IMG/VR virus record: IMGVR_UViG_3300024247_000805
Span: 1 to 53,893 of that record
Strand: one strand, 5' to 3'
DNA: 53,893 bases
From: a virus
The notes beneath the pieces are model-generated. The model saw nothing but the letters and a program-made list of their open reading frames with translations. It was not told the DNA's origin and searched no databases. Made by a program: the position numbers and the translations under genes. Positions 53,415 through 53,893 of the stretch are shown piece after piece (the stretch's first letter is position 1; the number at the start of each line of letters is the position of its first letter).

Positions 53415-53893
53415 TTTTTTATTCTTATTGTAATATCATGTGGAGCAGTTTCATCTCCTCCAAAATAAGGGTACAATACATATCTTTTATATTCCATAAA
53501 ACAAGGTCTATTCATTTCTACACATGTTCCATCAACACACATATCGTACTTACTATCTATTATATTCATTGTCATATAAATTGTTTCATTTAAAGGAACA
53601 CAACTTATTTTCTTATAACTAAATTCACCAAATGTTCTGCGATATGCAAATATTTCTAAACAATTTAATGCTGGACTCCATCTCCAACCAAATCTAATTG
53701 AACTTGTACTATGGTGATCTCCACAATCACTAACTCCCCATAGTTTATTAATATCCCATTGATTGTTAGGGTCTACTGTTTCATAAACGGCAGAACTATC
53801 AAAAATAACTTGTAAATTAAATGTAGTATCGTAAGTAGTTTGTCTTGCTGTTGTAGAACGATGTTTGCCTTCTTTAATTTTAAAAACTCTAAA
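53411..53893 (-). CDS. Partial Bacteroidota-like beta protein (5' end outside window)
   Basis: The frame is open from the right edge to a stop at 53411 (160 residues visible). It has CGDHHSTSSIRFGWRWSPAL, then EIFAYRRTFGEFSY, paired cysteines (CVDGTCVEMNRPC) and an ending YVLYPYFGGDETAPHDITIR. This resembles uncharacterised extracellular or surface-type proteins of marine Bacteroidota in my memory. N-terminus is missing, so a signal cannot be judged. Confidence 0.75.
   Translation of the reverse strand, partial: FRVFKIKEGKHRSTTARQTTYDTTFNLQVIFDSSAVYETVDPNNQWDINKLWGVSDCGDHHSTSSIRFGWRWSPALNCLEIFAYRRTFGEFSYKKISCVPLNETIYMTMNIIDSKYDMCVDGTCVEMNRPCFMEYKRYVLYPYFGGDETAPHDITIRIKK

Noticed and set aside
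1-53893. Giant virus of a eukaryotic alga as the source
   Set aside because: PLOD-, COLGALT-, NEIL1-, PMM- and SET-like genes would fit, but bL36, bacterial lipoboxes, ATGA coupling, intrinsic terminators and capsid-targeting peptides indicate a bacterial virus.

Overview
This window looks like part of a large tailed-phage genome (T4-like in style) that infects a marine Bacteroidota host, probably a flavobacterium. The phage evidence is dense ATGA/TAATG-coupled small genes, long one-strand transcription units, collagen-like and BspA-like fibre proteins, five tRNAs with a glutaminyl-tRNA synthetase, a repeated late-promoter-like box (GATATATAAT), and two proteins whose first ten residues resemble the T4 capsid-targeting signal. 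The host evidence is a Bacteroidota-type ribosomal protein bL36 (27736-27852), a GH16 lipoprotein with a Bacteroidota-style linker, very low G+C, and almost no Shine-Dalgarno sequences. No terminase, portal or major capsid gene is visible, so the phage assignment is inferred from style and content.

Layout. 1-3525 (mostly -): a collagen-like fibre cut by the window edge, a LOG-family protein, four small genes and a eukaryotic-type phosphomannomutase. 3569-13558: a YigZ-family gene (+), then on the - strand a glycosyltransferase, two paralogous adhesin-like proteins, a 917-residue BspA-like protein, a GT14-like enzyme, two sulfotransferases and a GT25 enzyme. 13626-20367: a small late protein and a 2150-residue BspA/TSP3/PKD adhesin. 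20441-25801: an island of mostly + strand genes with a different look. It holds chains of tiny membrane ORFs, a DUF932-like protein, a RadA/RecA-like ATPase, three copies of a ~90-bp upstream element (a fourth lies at 50612), and two G+C-rich non-coding stretches that look like structured RNA. 25802-32734 (-): a GH16 laminarinase-like lipoprotein, a SET protein, bL36, two capsid-targeting-signal proteins, HExxH proteins, RfbA, RfbB and a methyltransferase. 32825-46433: two collagen-like fibres amid glycosyltransferases, sulfotransferases, a PLOD-like GT25/2OG-Fe(II) fusion, a second 2OG oxygenase and a homologue of the N-terminal domain of collagen galactosyltransferase. 46452-53893: five tRNAs, a NEIL1-like DNA glycosylase, a nucleotide-sugar dehydrogenase-like gene, GlnRS and many small genes.

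The most striking content is an apparent collagen-modification kit carried by a phage. It combines collagen-like fibres with many Gly-X-Lys-Gly sites, a lysyl-hydroxylase domain fused to a GT25 domain, a separate COLGALT-N-like transferase, another GT25, further glycosyltransferases, five sulfotransferases and sugar-nucleotide genes (RfbA/RfbB, phosphomannomutase, a UDP-sugar dehydrogenase-like protein). The working hypothesis is that the virion fibres are hydroxylated on lysine, glycosylated and perhaps sulfated. A laminarinase-like lipoprotein, bL36 and eukaryote-like repair and methylation enzymes add further unusual auxiliary functions.
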